From NCBI GenBank assembly GCA_951813545.1, contig OX638352.1:5675966-5739965 (forward strand): a DNA stretch of 64,000 bases, given 5' to 3'. The notes below the pieces were generated by a model, which was not told the origin of the DNA, did not search any database, and saw only the letters and a program-made list of their open reading frames with translations. Position 1 is the first letter of the stretch; every line of letters starts with the position of its first letter. The position numbers and the translations under genes were made by a program. This document shows, piece after piece, positions 15,745 to 23,701 of the stretch. This DNA comes from an uncultured Poribacteria bacterium. Its GTDB lineage: Bacteria; Poribacteria; WGA-4E; WGA-3G.

Positions 15745-18174
15745 TTACAGTGTACGACGCTGTGCCCATTGGCACCGCTGTATCCAGTCCTTTGCTGAAA
15801 GGACAACTCCCAACGGGAGTGCTGCGTTCTCTGCTATTAACTGGAATGCGTTTTGTGCAGCCTCATAATCTTTCTCATGATAGGCGTTGATGCCTATTGT
15901 CCGCCGTGCATCTAACATAAGACTTTGGTACTGTCGTGGTGTTAGTTGCACCAACGATGAAGTCTCTGGAGAAATCTCACCGGATCCCTGTGTATTCTCT
16001 AAGAGTGCCACCGCGCGGCGAAGGTACTGATTACTACTCCGCCACGCGCCTTCCCTGTGAAGCAATTCACTGGCTAAGAGATATGCCAGCCACATATCCG
16101 GTTCCGCTTGAATGCATGTTGACAGATACGCCATCTTCTCTGCTGCATCTTTGGACTCAACCAAGACGATGCGGAGCAACTCTCGAAGGGATCGATCTGT
16201 TTGCATCGTCCCGTCCATTTGTTTACGAACCACATCTGGATAAGAGAGTGCTGCCATCCGCTTGATGCCCCTCCGCTCAATCGTCCCATATTCTGTCTGG
16301 AGAGAGGCGTATGTATTCATCGCTTTTTTGTGTTCATTTTTCAGCCAATAAATATCGCCCTTCAGCAGCACCACCTCTGGACTGAACAAAGTGTCCTCCT
16401 TACTTGCAATGCGATCCGCTAAGGATAACGCCTTGTCATAATCCTGCATCCGATACGCGCTGTACATTAGCCCCCGCAGTGTGCTCAAATTGTCCGGTTC
16501 ATCTGACTCCATTGTCTCAAAGGTCTCCACGGCGGTAACATAATCTTTTCGATAATATGCCTGCCATGCTGTCTCGCGCAGTGCAGCCATCTCATGTGCG
16601 CAGACTCGTTCAAAGACACTCCGCCGTTTCAAACGGTAAGTAGCGTATGCGACATCGCCGTCTTGCAAAGAGACTCCTTCCAAAAATTCGATCCACTCCG
16701 CCTCCAATGAAGGAAGGTCTTTCGCGTAGTGCTGTACAAAATTACCGGTCGGAAAAACGCCCTTAAATTTTTCTATACCGTAGGTATCAATAAGAAACCG
16801 AACAAAAGATCCCGCCAATAGGTAACTCTGTGAACCAGCATGCCCCCAAAAACCAACGCCCATGATGCCTGACAACGGAGGTGAAATCTCCATCTGACGC
16901 ATCGCCTTTGCCCATTGATGTGCTGTCAGCTTACCTTCACTCCAATCAGCGGCAACCGCAACCCCTTCATGAAGTCCGATCTTCAGACTCACCTTCAATG
17001 GGGACCACGGCACAGTGAAAACATGCGCCAATTCATGTTTCAGGACCGGATGCGGAAAATCCTGTGTATGAATGTGAAACCCATGTCCGAACGGATCTTC
17101 CACAGACGTACTGCCTGCCCCAATCAACTGCTTTTTCTGTTCAGATGACGCATAGATATATGCCCGGACTTTTTGAGATAATTCCACTCCATCAGGTGTG
17201 AGATAGGTAGACAATTGCGCGTATTGGAATTCGCAGTCGTCAGCAATGCGTTCAATCTCGGTTTCCAGTTCGCGCGCATAGAAGATTTCAAAATGCTCTG
17301 TTTCACGGAACCCGCCAAGTCTTCGCGCAATATCGTCGCGAGTTGGACGAATACCCAATGTTCCTGCATAGAGCTGGAAACCGAGTAAGCAGACAATTAA
17401 CAGATATAGCCATACACGTTCTGTGAATGGACTGAAAAGTTTACGCCACCGCAATTGTGGCATCAATCCCGTTTTTCTGCTCACCTCACAAGTACTGACA
17501 GTAAGCCCCAAGAACAACAGCGCCCACAACAGCGTTTCCGTTCGCGCAATTAGCAGTCTATTTGTTATTGGAATGACGAAATCGTAAATCGGTCCGGGGA
17601 AATACCCGAAAGTCGCATGATACGCAAACACCGGTGGATGAAATATTAGATTGACAACCATTGGAACGTAGGAGATCAAGAGATAGCCGAGATACACCAA
17701 ATATGCCAACCATCGCCGCTTAATCCAGAATCCGAAGAATATCCCCGCTGCTGTCGCGTATACACTACTGATTACGGTCAGTAGAAAAAAAAACAGAAAC
17801 CCTTCACCGAAATTGCAATTTTTAATAAGAAGCGCATTCAGTAGAATGATACCGAGAGGTAACACGAACAACCCCAAGTTAAACACCAACGCACTCCAGA
17901 AACACCGCATGACAATTTGTCTCGGTTGACCGGTAAGGGCATCAGGGTGCCGTTTCATTTGCTGTATCACTGTCAGCGTTACGTGCGCGCCTGCGAAAGA
18001 AATACCGAGTGCCATTACAGCGCAAAACTCAAAAGCAAAAATGTTAAACAACGGAACATTAGCAAGCACCAGTGCTAACACACTGAACGCGATGAACCAC
18101 AGCCAATATGAAAATGCCCTATGTATTGTAGGTTTTATGTGCATCTCTCGAAGATTGTAAGTCCGGTTTAGCAT
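15745..18174 (-). CDS. Membrane-bound gluzincin metalloprotease with TPR tail
   Basis: 809 residues. The N-terminal third has about six to seven hydrophobic spans. A soluble domain follows with the zinc motif HELAH near 380-384 and GLHEGVAV about 20 residues on, matching the peptidase_MA/M1-like pattern in which the second Glu is the third zinc ligand. The C-terminal part reads as TPR-like helices (LRGLMYSAYRMQDYDKALSLADRI and others). It is probably a surface or periplasmic protease anchored in the inner membrane; the substrate is unknown. The start could be 18174 or the Met at 18144, which has GAGAG just upstream. No partner genes are adjacent. Confidence 0.75.
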   Translation of the reverse strand: MLNRTYNLREMHIKPTIHRAFSYWLWFIAFSVLALVLANVPLFNIFAFEFCAVMALGISFAGAHVTLTVIQQMKRHPDALTGQPRQIVMRCFWSALVFNLGLFVLPLGIILLNALLIKNCNFGEGFLFFFLLTVISSVYATAAGIFFGFWIKRRWLAYLVYLGYLLISYVPMVVNLIFHPPVFAYHATFGYFPGPIYDFVIPITNRLLIARTETLLWALLFLGLTVSTCEVSRKTGLMPQLRWRKLFSPFTERVWLYLLIVCLLGFQLYAGTLGIRPTRDDIARRLGGFRETEHFEIFYARELETEIERIADDCEFQYAQLSTYLTPDGVELSQKVRAYIYASSEQKKQLIGAGSTSVEDPFGHGFHIHTQDFPHPVLKHELAHVFTVPWSPLKVSLKIGLHEGVAVAADWSEGKLTAHQWAKAMRQMEISPPLSGIMGVGFWGHAGSQSYLLAGSFVRFLIDTYGIEKFKGVFPTGNFVQHYAKDLPSLEAEWIEFLEGVSLQDGDVAYATYRLKRRSVFERVCAHEMAALRETAWQAYYRKDYVTAVETFETMESDEPDNLSTLRGLMYSAYRMQDYDKALSLADRIASKEDTLFSPEVVLLKGDIYWLKNEHKKAMNTYASLQTEYGTIERRGIKRMAALSYPDVVRKQMDGTMQTDRSLRELLRIVLVESKDAAEKMAYLSTCIQAEPDMWLAYLLASELLHREGAWRSSNQYLRRAVALLENTQGSGEISPETSSLVQLTPRQYQSLMLDARRTIGINAYHEKDYEAAQNAFQLIAENAALPLGVVLSAKDWIQRCQWAQRRTL

Positions 18175-18271
18175 CCATTTTACTTGGATATCCCTTGCCT
18201 GTCAAGCAGAATTCCTCTTCTGTAGGAGGGAACTCCGATTCCCGACCTCTTCTACTAACTGTTGACTATTA

Positions 18272-18408
18272 TAGTAAAACCCGAAAATAAGAGGGCACTT
18301 TGGAAAACACAAAACACCTCACCACCGCTGGCGAGGGGGTTTTTGCTTGGGTGTTTCCGCTAGTATCCTCGCCTCTTTGGAGTGTCTAATTAATTCTAAA
18401 CTTTACTA
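18272..18408 (+). repeat. TA-flanked MITE, copy 1 (with nested repeat)
   Basis: Terminal inverted repeats TAGTAAA/TTTACTA are flanked by TA on both sides (18270-18271 and 18409-18410). The interior matches the copies at 20381, 53006 and 54135. In this copy the central hairpin is interrupted by a GGGTTTTTGCTTGGGTGTTTC repeat, showing one repeat family nested in another. Confidence 0.75.
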
Positions 18409-18798
18409 TAATTGCTGAAAACTGAATGGTTCTGTGTACCCAAACGGATACATTGACAAAAATTGCACATGCACGTAATAATTACTAAAGTTTGGACAAT
18501 TCGTGTTGCTTACGGGTTGAGTTCTCAAGGGACTGTGTATTTTCCGTAGGGTTCAGAGGCTTACGGAACTCTGAGAAAATACCGCACTCCAGCGGAGTGC
18601 TATGTCTATAGAAAATGGTATGACCACCCTCTTGCACTTTCTTCGGCTTGCTATGCGTTCTCAAAGGATAAAACCCATCTATGGAACATATACACAGAGA
18701 CAGCGGAAGTCTTGGGTGTCGCTTGCACTCAAACCAACTTGAAAATTGTCCAAAGTATAGTAATAATTAAGGTATCTGGCTTTGAGAATAATTAAAAC

Positions 18799-18919
18799 AG
18801 GACTTACGCAAATTGGTAAAATGACAAGAGATTTCACCCGAAAAAATCAGTATTTCGTTTGATTTAACCCCCTAAATCCCCCTTATCAGGGGGACTTTAA
18901 GAGGAAATGCGTAAGTCCT
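18799..18919 (+). repeat. MITE with AGGACTTACGCA inverted ends
   Basis: AGGACTTACGCA at 18799 and its reverse complement ending at 18919 enclose 121 bp without coding capacity. The interior holds CCCCCTAAATCCCCC and a CCCTTATCAGGGG hairpin. Ends of this type are seen on MITEs of other bacteria, cyanobacteria included. No second copy was seen in the window. Confidence 0.65.
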
Positions 18920-19072
18920 ATAAAAGTTGGTATCTCTCACCTATCACGCAGCGATCCTTCTTCGACGCATCTCTTTCCACTTCTAACGACTTTCAACACT
19001 GTGTATGTGGACTTTGAGACAAGAGAAATTCTAAATTTCGTCTGTCCATTTGCAATAAAAGGAGATATTTTT

Positions 19073-20383
19073 ATGGAAAATAGAAAATCTTTAATCTCTA
19101 CCCTGAGACCCCTTGACGACACGGATGTGACAACTTGGGAACTTCCTGATGGCGCAATTGCCCGATTGGGACAAGGACTCATATTTGACATGGCGTTTTC
19201 ACCCGATAAAGCGTCTCTCGCTGTTGGCACGCGCGTCGGGGTATGGATGTATGAGCTTGACACTATGCAGCCCGTCACACTGTTTGAAACCAAACGCGGC
19301 ATGATTTCTAACGTTGTCCTTTCACCCGATGGAAAATGGGTTGCCACCAGCAACGCGGACGGCATCATCAATGTCCGAGAAATAGAGACCCAGCGGCGTG
19401 TCGCGAAGATACAAGGCTGGCATGGCGGCACCTCCCGACTTGCCTTTTCGCCAGATAGCCGATACATCGCTGCATCTGGCCGCGAATACGGCGATGTTTA
19501 CGTCTGGTGCACAGAAACCGGTGCACACGTTGCAAGTTTCAAAATGGAAGGTAAACCGAAAGAAGATGAACAGCCCCCTGCCCGTTTCCCTCTCTGCTTT
19601 TCACCTGATGGGCAGCTGCTCGCCTATTTTACTGACTGGCACACCCTGACTGTCCGAGACCTAAAAACCAAAGAATGCTTCGCTTATCTGGATCCAAAGC
19701 CTCATTTACGCGAATCAGGAGATATGTATGATCTCGCCTTTTCACCGTGTCGTCAGTTTCTTGCTGCGAGTTTTCAGGATCCAACGACACGTGAGAATAT
19801 TGCGGTGCAAGTGTGGAATATTGATAAAGAGACCTTGGAGGCAACTTACACAGACTACGGCGGAACTCGGGCGATTCTCGCCTATTCCCCTGATGGTACA
19901 TTACGGGTTGTCGATGTTTATGAAGACCAGGTGGTGATGTGGGATGCGTCCCGGGGTGAAAAACTTGATACCATTGAATATCCACAAGGAAAACGTAGCC
20001 ATAGGATAGAAAAATGTATCTCGACTGATGGACAGCAGTTCGCAATTCTCACCGAAAGCGATATCCGCGTGTGGCGTGCAGGCACCCCTACTATAGTAGC
20101 ACCACTCACAGTGCCTAATCAGGTGCCGGACTCTCTGTTTTTTTATCAATCGGGCAAGATGTTGGTTTGCAAATACTGGAATGAAGGTGTCGTTTTCTGG
20201 GATGTTGTTCAGAAACAGGTGATACCTCCCCCGATCCGGTCAAGCGGCAGGGGGAAAAGGTGCGCGCTGTCCCCTTGTGAAGAATTGTTGGTTCTCATCG
20301 GCGAAAGTGGTCAAACGCTTGAAGTCTGGAACATCACGTCCGGTACCCAAATAGCAGAACTCACCGAACATCAGAGTTTATAG
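19073..20383 (+). pseudogene. WD40-repeat protein, 5-prime part, cut by a MITE
   Basis: ATG at 19073 with AGGAG upstream; 436 residues of WD40 repeats (LAFSPDSRYIAASG, VVLSPDGKWVATS, AYSPDGTLRVVDV). The reading frame stops at a TAG formed by the left end of a MITE. Excising the element and one TA joins ...QSL to ITTVVFSPSGEYLISG in frame, so the gene originally continued to about 21191. A truncated propeller may still be made. The role is unknown; WD40 propellers generally serve as binding scaffolds. Confidence 0.8.
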
Positions 20384-20494
20384 TAAAACCCAAAAATAAG
20401 AGGGCACTTTGGAAAACACAAAACACCTCACCACCGCTCGCGAGGATTGTATCCTCGCCTCTTTGGAGTGTCTAATTAATTCTAAACTTTACTA
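20381..20494 (+). repeat. TA-flanked MITE, copy 2, inside the WD40 gene
   Basis: 114 bp with TAGTAAA/TTTACTA ends and TA duplications at 20379-20380 and 20495-20496. The central hairpin GCGAGGATTGTATCCTCGC is intact. The restored WD40 frame gives direct support for a TA target duplication, as used by IS630/Tc1-mariner-type elements. Confidence 0.85.
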
Positions 20495-20496
20495 TA

Positions 20497-21191
20497 ATCA
20501 CCACCGTAGTATTCTCGCCGTCAGGCGAGTACCTCATCAGTGGAGATGTAGATGGAAAACTTGTTGTTTGGCGTGTCCAACATTGGGAAAAGCAGCATGC
20601 ATTTATAGGGCATGCAAGGTCGTTTCGGACAGCAGCCTTTCACCCCAACGGAAAGCAATTCGCTACTACTGACAGGAGTCGTATATTTCTTTGGGACGTT
20701 ACAAGTGGTGAACAGCTTGGCTCATTTTCTATAGACAACACCTTAGCGGATACTTCTCTGTATAAAGGAGATGCGCGAACAATCCAACGATCCTACAAAC
20801 CGCGGTCATGGATACGAGGGCTTCATTCAATTGCGTTTTCACCTTGCGGTACTTTTCTGGCTAGTGGGGTACGGAGTGACATTCGTCTGTGGGATGTTGC
20901 GACTTTGGAGCCGTGCATGGGGATGATTCTCCCTGAGAGTTGCTCCCTTGTGGGTATCGTGGTGTTTTCTCCGTGTGGTCGCTATCTTGCCTCCGGTTCT
21001 TGGTGGAACAAAACAGACAAGGTCTCCATTCGTTTATGGGAGGTTGCCACTGGGGAAAACATCCACACCTTCTGGGGCATACCTCAGATGTTCAAAATCT
21101 CGCTTTTTCAAAGGATGGTAAACTCTTGGCAAGTAGCAGTTATGACGGGACCGTCCTGCTTTGGGATATGAAACCGTTTGTAAACTCTTAA
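20497..21191 (+). pseudogene. WD40-repeat protein, 3-prime part
   Basis: Continuation of the interrupted WD40 gene, without its own start. It reads through several repeats (ISGDVDGKLVVWRV, AFSPCGTFLASGVRSDIRLWDV). Around the G4 run at 21074-21077 the frame shifts: before it the text is GENIHTFWG, after it, one base over, HTSDVQNLAFSKDGKLLASSSYDGTVLLWD. A missing base in the G run explains both. The gene is therefore broken twice. Confidence 0.75.
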
Positions 21192-21256
21192 AAGTGTTCA
21201 ACCCAATTTACCTATCGAAGAGACCGATTGAAAACAAGGTGTTATGAAAATTTTCT

Positions 21257-21285
21257 TTGAAGTTTTAGATAAAATATGTTAAAAT
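21257..21285 (+). promoter_or_regulatory. Promoter of the pspA-like gene
   Basis: TTGAAG, a 17-base spacer and TAAAAT. The following leader of about 105 bases has a hairpin GTTGCGC...GCGCAAC (21363-21384) just before the AGGAGG site, which could affect translation. No sigma-54 type promoter was seen. Confidence 0.55.
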
Positions 21286-21398
21286 ACGATGTGATGGGTT
21301 TTGCAGTGCGGTGCAAACCGGGCAAAGCGAGTTTGGCATAACTCGTAAACTAATACAACAAGGTTGCGCTTCTGGAACGCGCAACAGGAGGAACTAAA

Positions 21399-22238
21399 AT
21401 GGCAAATGGATTCACAAGATTTTTCAAGGCGATTTGGTACACACTGACAGGACGGGCACACGAATCCGCGGATAGAATGATGGAAAACCCTGAAGCTGTC
21501 AGAGGGGCTTACGAGGACATCATCAAGGACAAAAAGGGGAATATTCAACGCTACAAGCAAGCAATTGGTCAGCTGATTGCACTCGTTGAACAGAAAAGAA
21601 CCGCGGTCAAAAACCTCACCGATGAAGTCGAGCGACTTGAGGAACTAAAATCAGGAGCGATCGCGAAGGCACAGCAGACTGCTGCTGAACTGCAAGATCA
21701 AGGACTCGCACAGGAAGAAATCAAGGTGCACGCTGAATATACGCGATGTGTCACCGCTTATCAAGATTTCAATTCCAATCTGCAGGAGAAAACTGGTCGC
21801 ATTACGGAACTGGAAAATGAGATTGAAGGGGCACAAACGGATATTCAATCTCATAAACTTCAGATTACGAATCTTCATCGCGATTTGGATAAGATCAAGT
21901 CTGAACAATCTGAAGCAGTTGCGGATCTGATTACGGCACGCGAACAGGAAGAAATCGCTGATATGCTCTCTGGTATCAGTATGGACGGCACCTCTGCCGA
22001 GTTGACGCGGATGCGAGAAATTCGTGAGAAAGCGAAAGCACGTTCAACAGTCGCACAGGAATTGGCTGGAACCGATTCAAAAGGCGAAGAGGAAGAATTC
22101 CTCACTGCGGCACGTTCCTCCACCACTTCCGATGAATTCGACACCTTGATTTTCGGGGCACAACAGACTGACACCAAAACGGAAACGGAGACAGACACGA
22201 AGAAACAGACAGATTCCGATTCCGAATTGCCAGTATAA
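21399..22238 (+). CDS. pspA: PspA/IM30 family membrane-stress protein
   Basis: 279 residues, nearly all heptad-rich coiled coil, with the family-type N-terminus (FTRFFKAIWYTLTGRAHESADRMMENPEAVRGAYEDI) that in PspA/Vipp1 binds membranes. The acidic Thr/Asp-rich tail (250-279) is unlike classical PspA. A strong AGGAGG site precedes the ATG. It probably assembles on stressed inner membrane. An AAA+ ATPase lies directly downstream, separated only by a TnpB element, which suggests an original two-gene unit. Confidence 0.85.
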   Translation: MANGFTRFFKAIWYTLTGRAHESADRMMENPEAVRGAYEDIIKDKKGNIQRYKQAIGQLIALVEQKRTAVKNLTDEVERLEELKSGAIAKAQQTAAELQDQGLAQEEIKVHAEYTRCVTAYQDFNSNLQEKTGRITELENEIEGAQTDIQSHKLQITNLHRDLDKIKSEQSEAVADLITAREQEEIADMLSGISMDGTSAELTRMREIREKAKARSTVAQELAGTDSKGEEEEFLTAARSSTTSDEFDTLIFGAQQTDTKTETETDTKKQTDSDSELPV

Positions 22239-22353
22239 TGCACGACAAAATACGCAGCATCTCACCCGAAGGTTATCATCAATCTTCGGGCAGGAGACCC
22301 GATCCTTCAGGTTTGGGAGGAATGCCGGCTCCTGTATTGTGTGGAAAAAATAT

Positions 22354-22382
22354 TTGAAATTCTATCGAAAATGTGGTATAAT
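22354..22382 (+). promoter_or_regulatory. Promoter of TnpB element 2
   Basis: TTGAAA, a 17-base spacer and TATAAT, near-consensus. The spacer end AAAATGTGG is shared with the promoter of element A. Two hairpin-prone segments lie between it and the ATG at 22480. Confidence 0.7.
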
Positions 22383-22479
22383 GAGAGTATCACGTTGGCA
22401 GACCTGAACAGCGTCACTGCTGAGTGGCGTGTCTGCCTACCCACTGTTCAGGGGTTAAAGGCGTGAGACGTGAAAACCG

Positions 22480-23637
22480 ATGTCAAAGCAACGCCAGCGA
22501 CAACAAAACCGCGCGCGTCGGACGTATAAATATCAGATACGCGAGCATCGGCAAAATATGCGACTCGGCAATCTGCTTGATGATCTTGCGGATGTGCATA
22601 ACCACTTTCTTGCCCTGGAAAAACGCTATTACCGCATTTATGGTAAATATGCTGGACGCTATCGCCTGCAACCGCATTTGACGAAGTTGCTCCAACGGAC
22701 CCATAAACATTGGGCGTGGATCCCGCGGGACACACTTGACGAAGCAATTATCCGCATTCACATCACGTATGAACGCTTTTTTGAGGGTCTCGGCGGACTG
22801 CCAAAGTTCAAACGCAAAGACCGCTATCGCTCTGCGAAGTTCAAAACAGGCTACAAACTTGACAACGGACGTGCGAGGCTCTCTTTGAAAGCGTGGAACG
22901 CATCCACACAACGATTGACGTTTAATAAACGCTGGTTCTCTTTCCATCAACACCGCGACTGGAACGGAGAAGTCCGCTATATCCAAATCCTGCGTGATGC
23001 GGTCGGCACCTATTGGCTTTACATTGTCACTGACGATGCCACGACTGAACCCTATCTTGCTACAGGTGAAAGCGTAGGGATAGACTTCGGTATGGACACC
23101 TACTTGACTCTCAACACGGGTGAGAAGATACAACATCCGCAACCCTTGAAAGCGTCCTTGAAACAACTCCGAATCCTCAATAAAGCCGTCAGCCGAAAGG
23201 TCAAAGGCTCTAATAACTACTGGCGGGCTGTCCGTGAACTCGCACGTCTGTATCGGAAAATCACCAATCAACGCAAGGACTGGCATTGGAAACTTGCGAC
23301 TGATTTGTGCAGGCGTTTTGACCTTATCGCTACCGAGACGTTGAACCTTGCGGGTATGAAACGCCTTTGGGGACGCAAGGTCTCTGATCTCGCCTTCTAC
23401 CAGTTTGTTGAGATATTGAAGTATAAGTGTCAAAAACATAAGCGTGAGTTGCGTCAGGTCGGACAATGGACGGCGACTACGAAACCTTGTAGCGATTGCG
23501 GGTTTCATAACCAAAACCTTACACTTTCAGACAAGCAGTGGACATGTCCCGAATGTGGGTCACACCACGATAGAGACATCAACGCTGCGATAAACATTTT
23601 GAGGGCTGCTTGTGATCCCTCTGTGGAGACGATATAA
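22480..23637 (+). CDS. tnpB: TnpB RNA-guided endonuclease, canonical RuvC triad
   Basis: 385 residues. It has a helical N-terminal half, RuvC-I Asp202 (VGIDFGMD), RuvC-II Glu286 (IATETLNLAGM), a zinc ribbon with Cys337/340 and 356/359, and RuvC-III Asp366 (HHDRDINAAINIL). All catalytic residues are intact and there is no frameshift, so it may be active. TnpB cleaves DNA next to a transposon-associated motif under guidance of an RNA from the element end. It is only distantly similar to the TnpB at 14.1-15.4 kb. Confidence 0.92.
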   Translation: MSKQRQRQQNRARRTYKYQIREHRQNMRLGNLLDDLADVHNHFLALEKRYYRIYGKYAGRYRLQPHLTKLLQRTHKHWAWIPRDTLDEAIIRIHITYERFFEGLGGLPKFKRKDRYRSAKFKTGYKLDNGRARLSLKAWNASTQRLTFNKRWFSFHQHRDWNGEVRYIQILRDAVGTYWLYIVTDDATTEPYLATGESVGIDFGMDTYLTLNTGEKIQHPQPLKASLKQLRILNKAVSRKVKGSNNYWRAVRELARLYRKITNQRKDWHWKLATDLCRRFDLIATETLNLAGMKRLWGRKVSDLAFYQFVEILKYKCQKHKRELRQVGQWTATTKPCSDCGFHNQNLTLSDKQWTCPECGSHHDRDINAAINILRAACDPSVETI

Positions 23638-23701
23638 GTCGATTTTTCAAGAATCGCTGTTGTCTACGAAGCACAAGCCCCTGCCTTTAGGCAGTGGGTG
23701 C
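23600..23701 (+). ncRNA. Putative omegaRNA 3-prime scaffold of TnpB element 2
   Basis: Overlaps the 3-prime end of tnpB. GGAGAC (23625-23630) pairs with GTCT (23662-23665), enclosing ATAAGTCG...TCGCT, followed by ACGAAGC and the terminal TTTA-loop hairpin. The order matches elements 1, A and B. The guide would start at about 23702-23708, inside the beginning of the AAA+ frame. Confidence 0.55.

Larger units (their letters stand above)
18175..19072 (+). other. Repeat-rich intergenic region
   Basis: No coding frame is supported. It contains a GGGAACTCCGATTCCC hairpin (18229-18244), a TA-flanked MITE (18272-18408), a GCACTCC...GGAGTGC hairpin followed by TATGTCTATAGAAAATGG (18584-18618), and a second, unrelated MITE (18799-18919). 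The stretch 18430-18580 shows no recognisable structure. Confidence 0.6.

Noticed and set aside
22483..23514. 343-residue frame antisense to tnpB
   Set aside because: Mirror of a gene with a clear RuvC triad; no protein features of its own.
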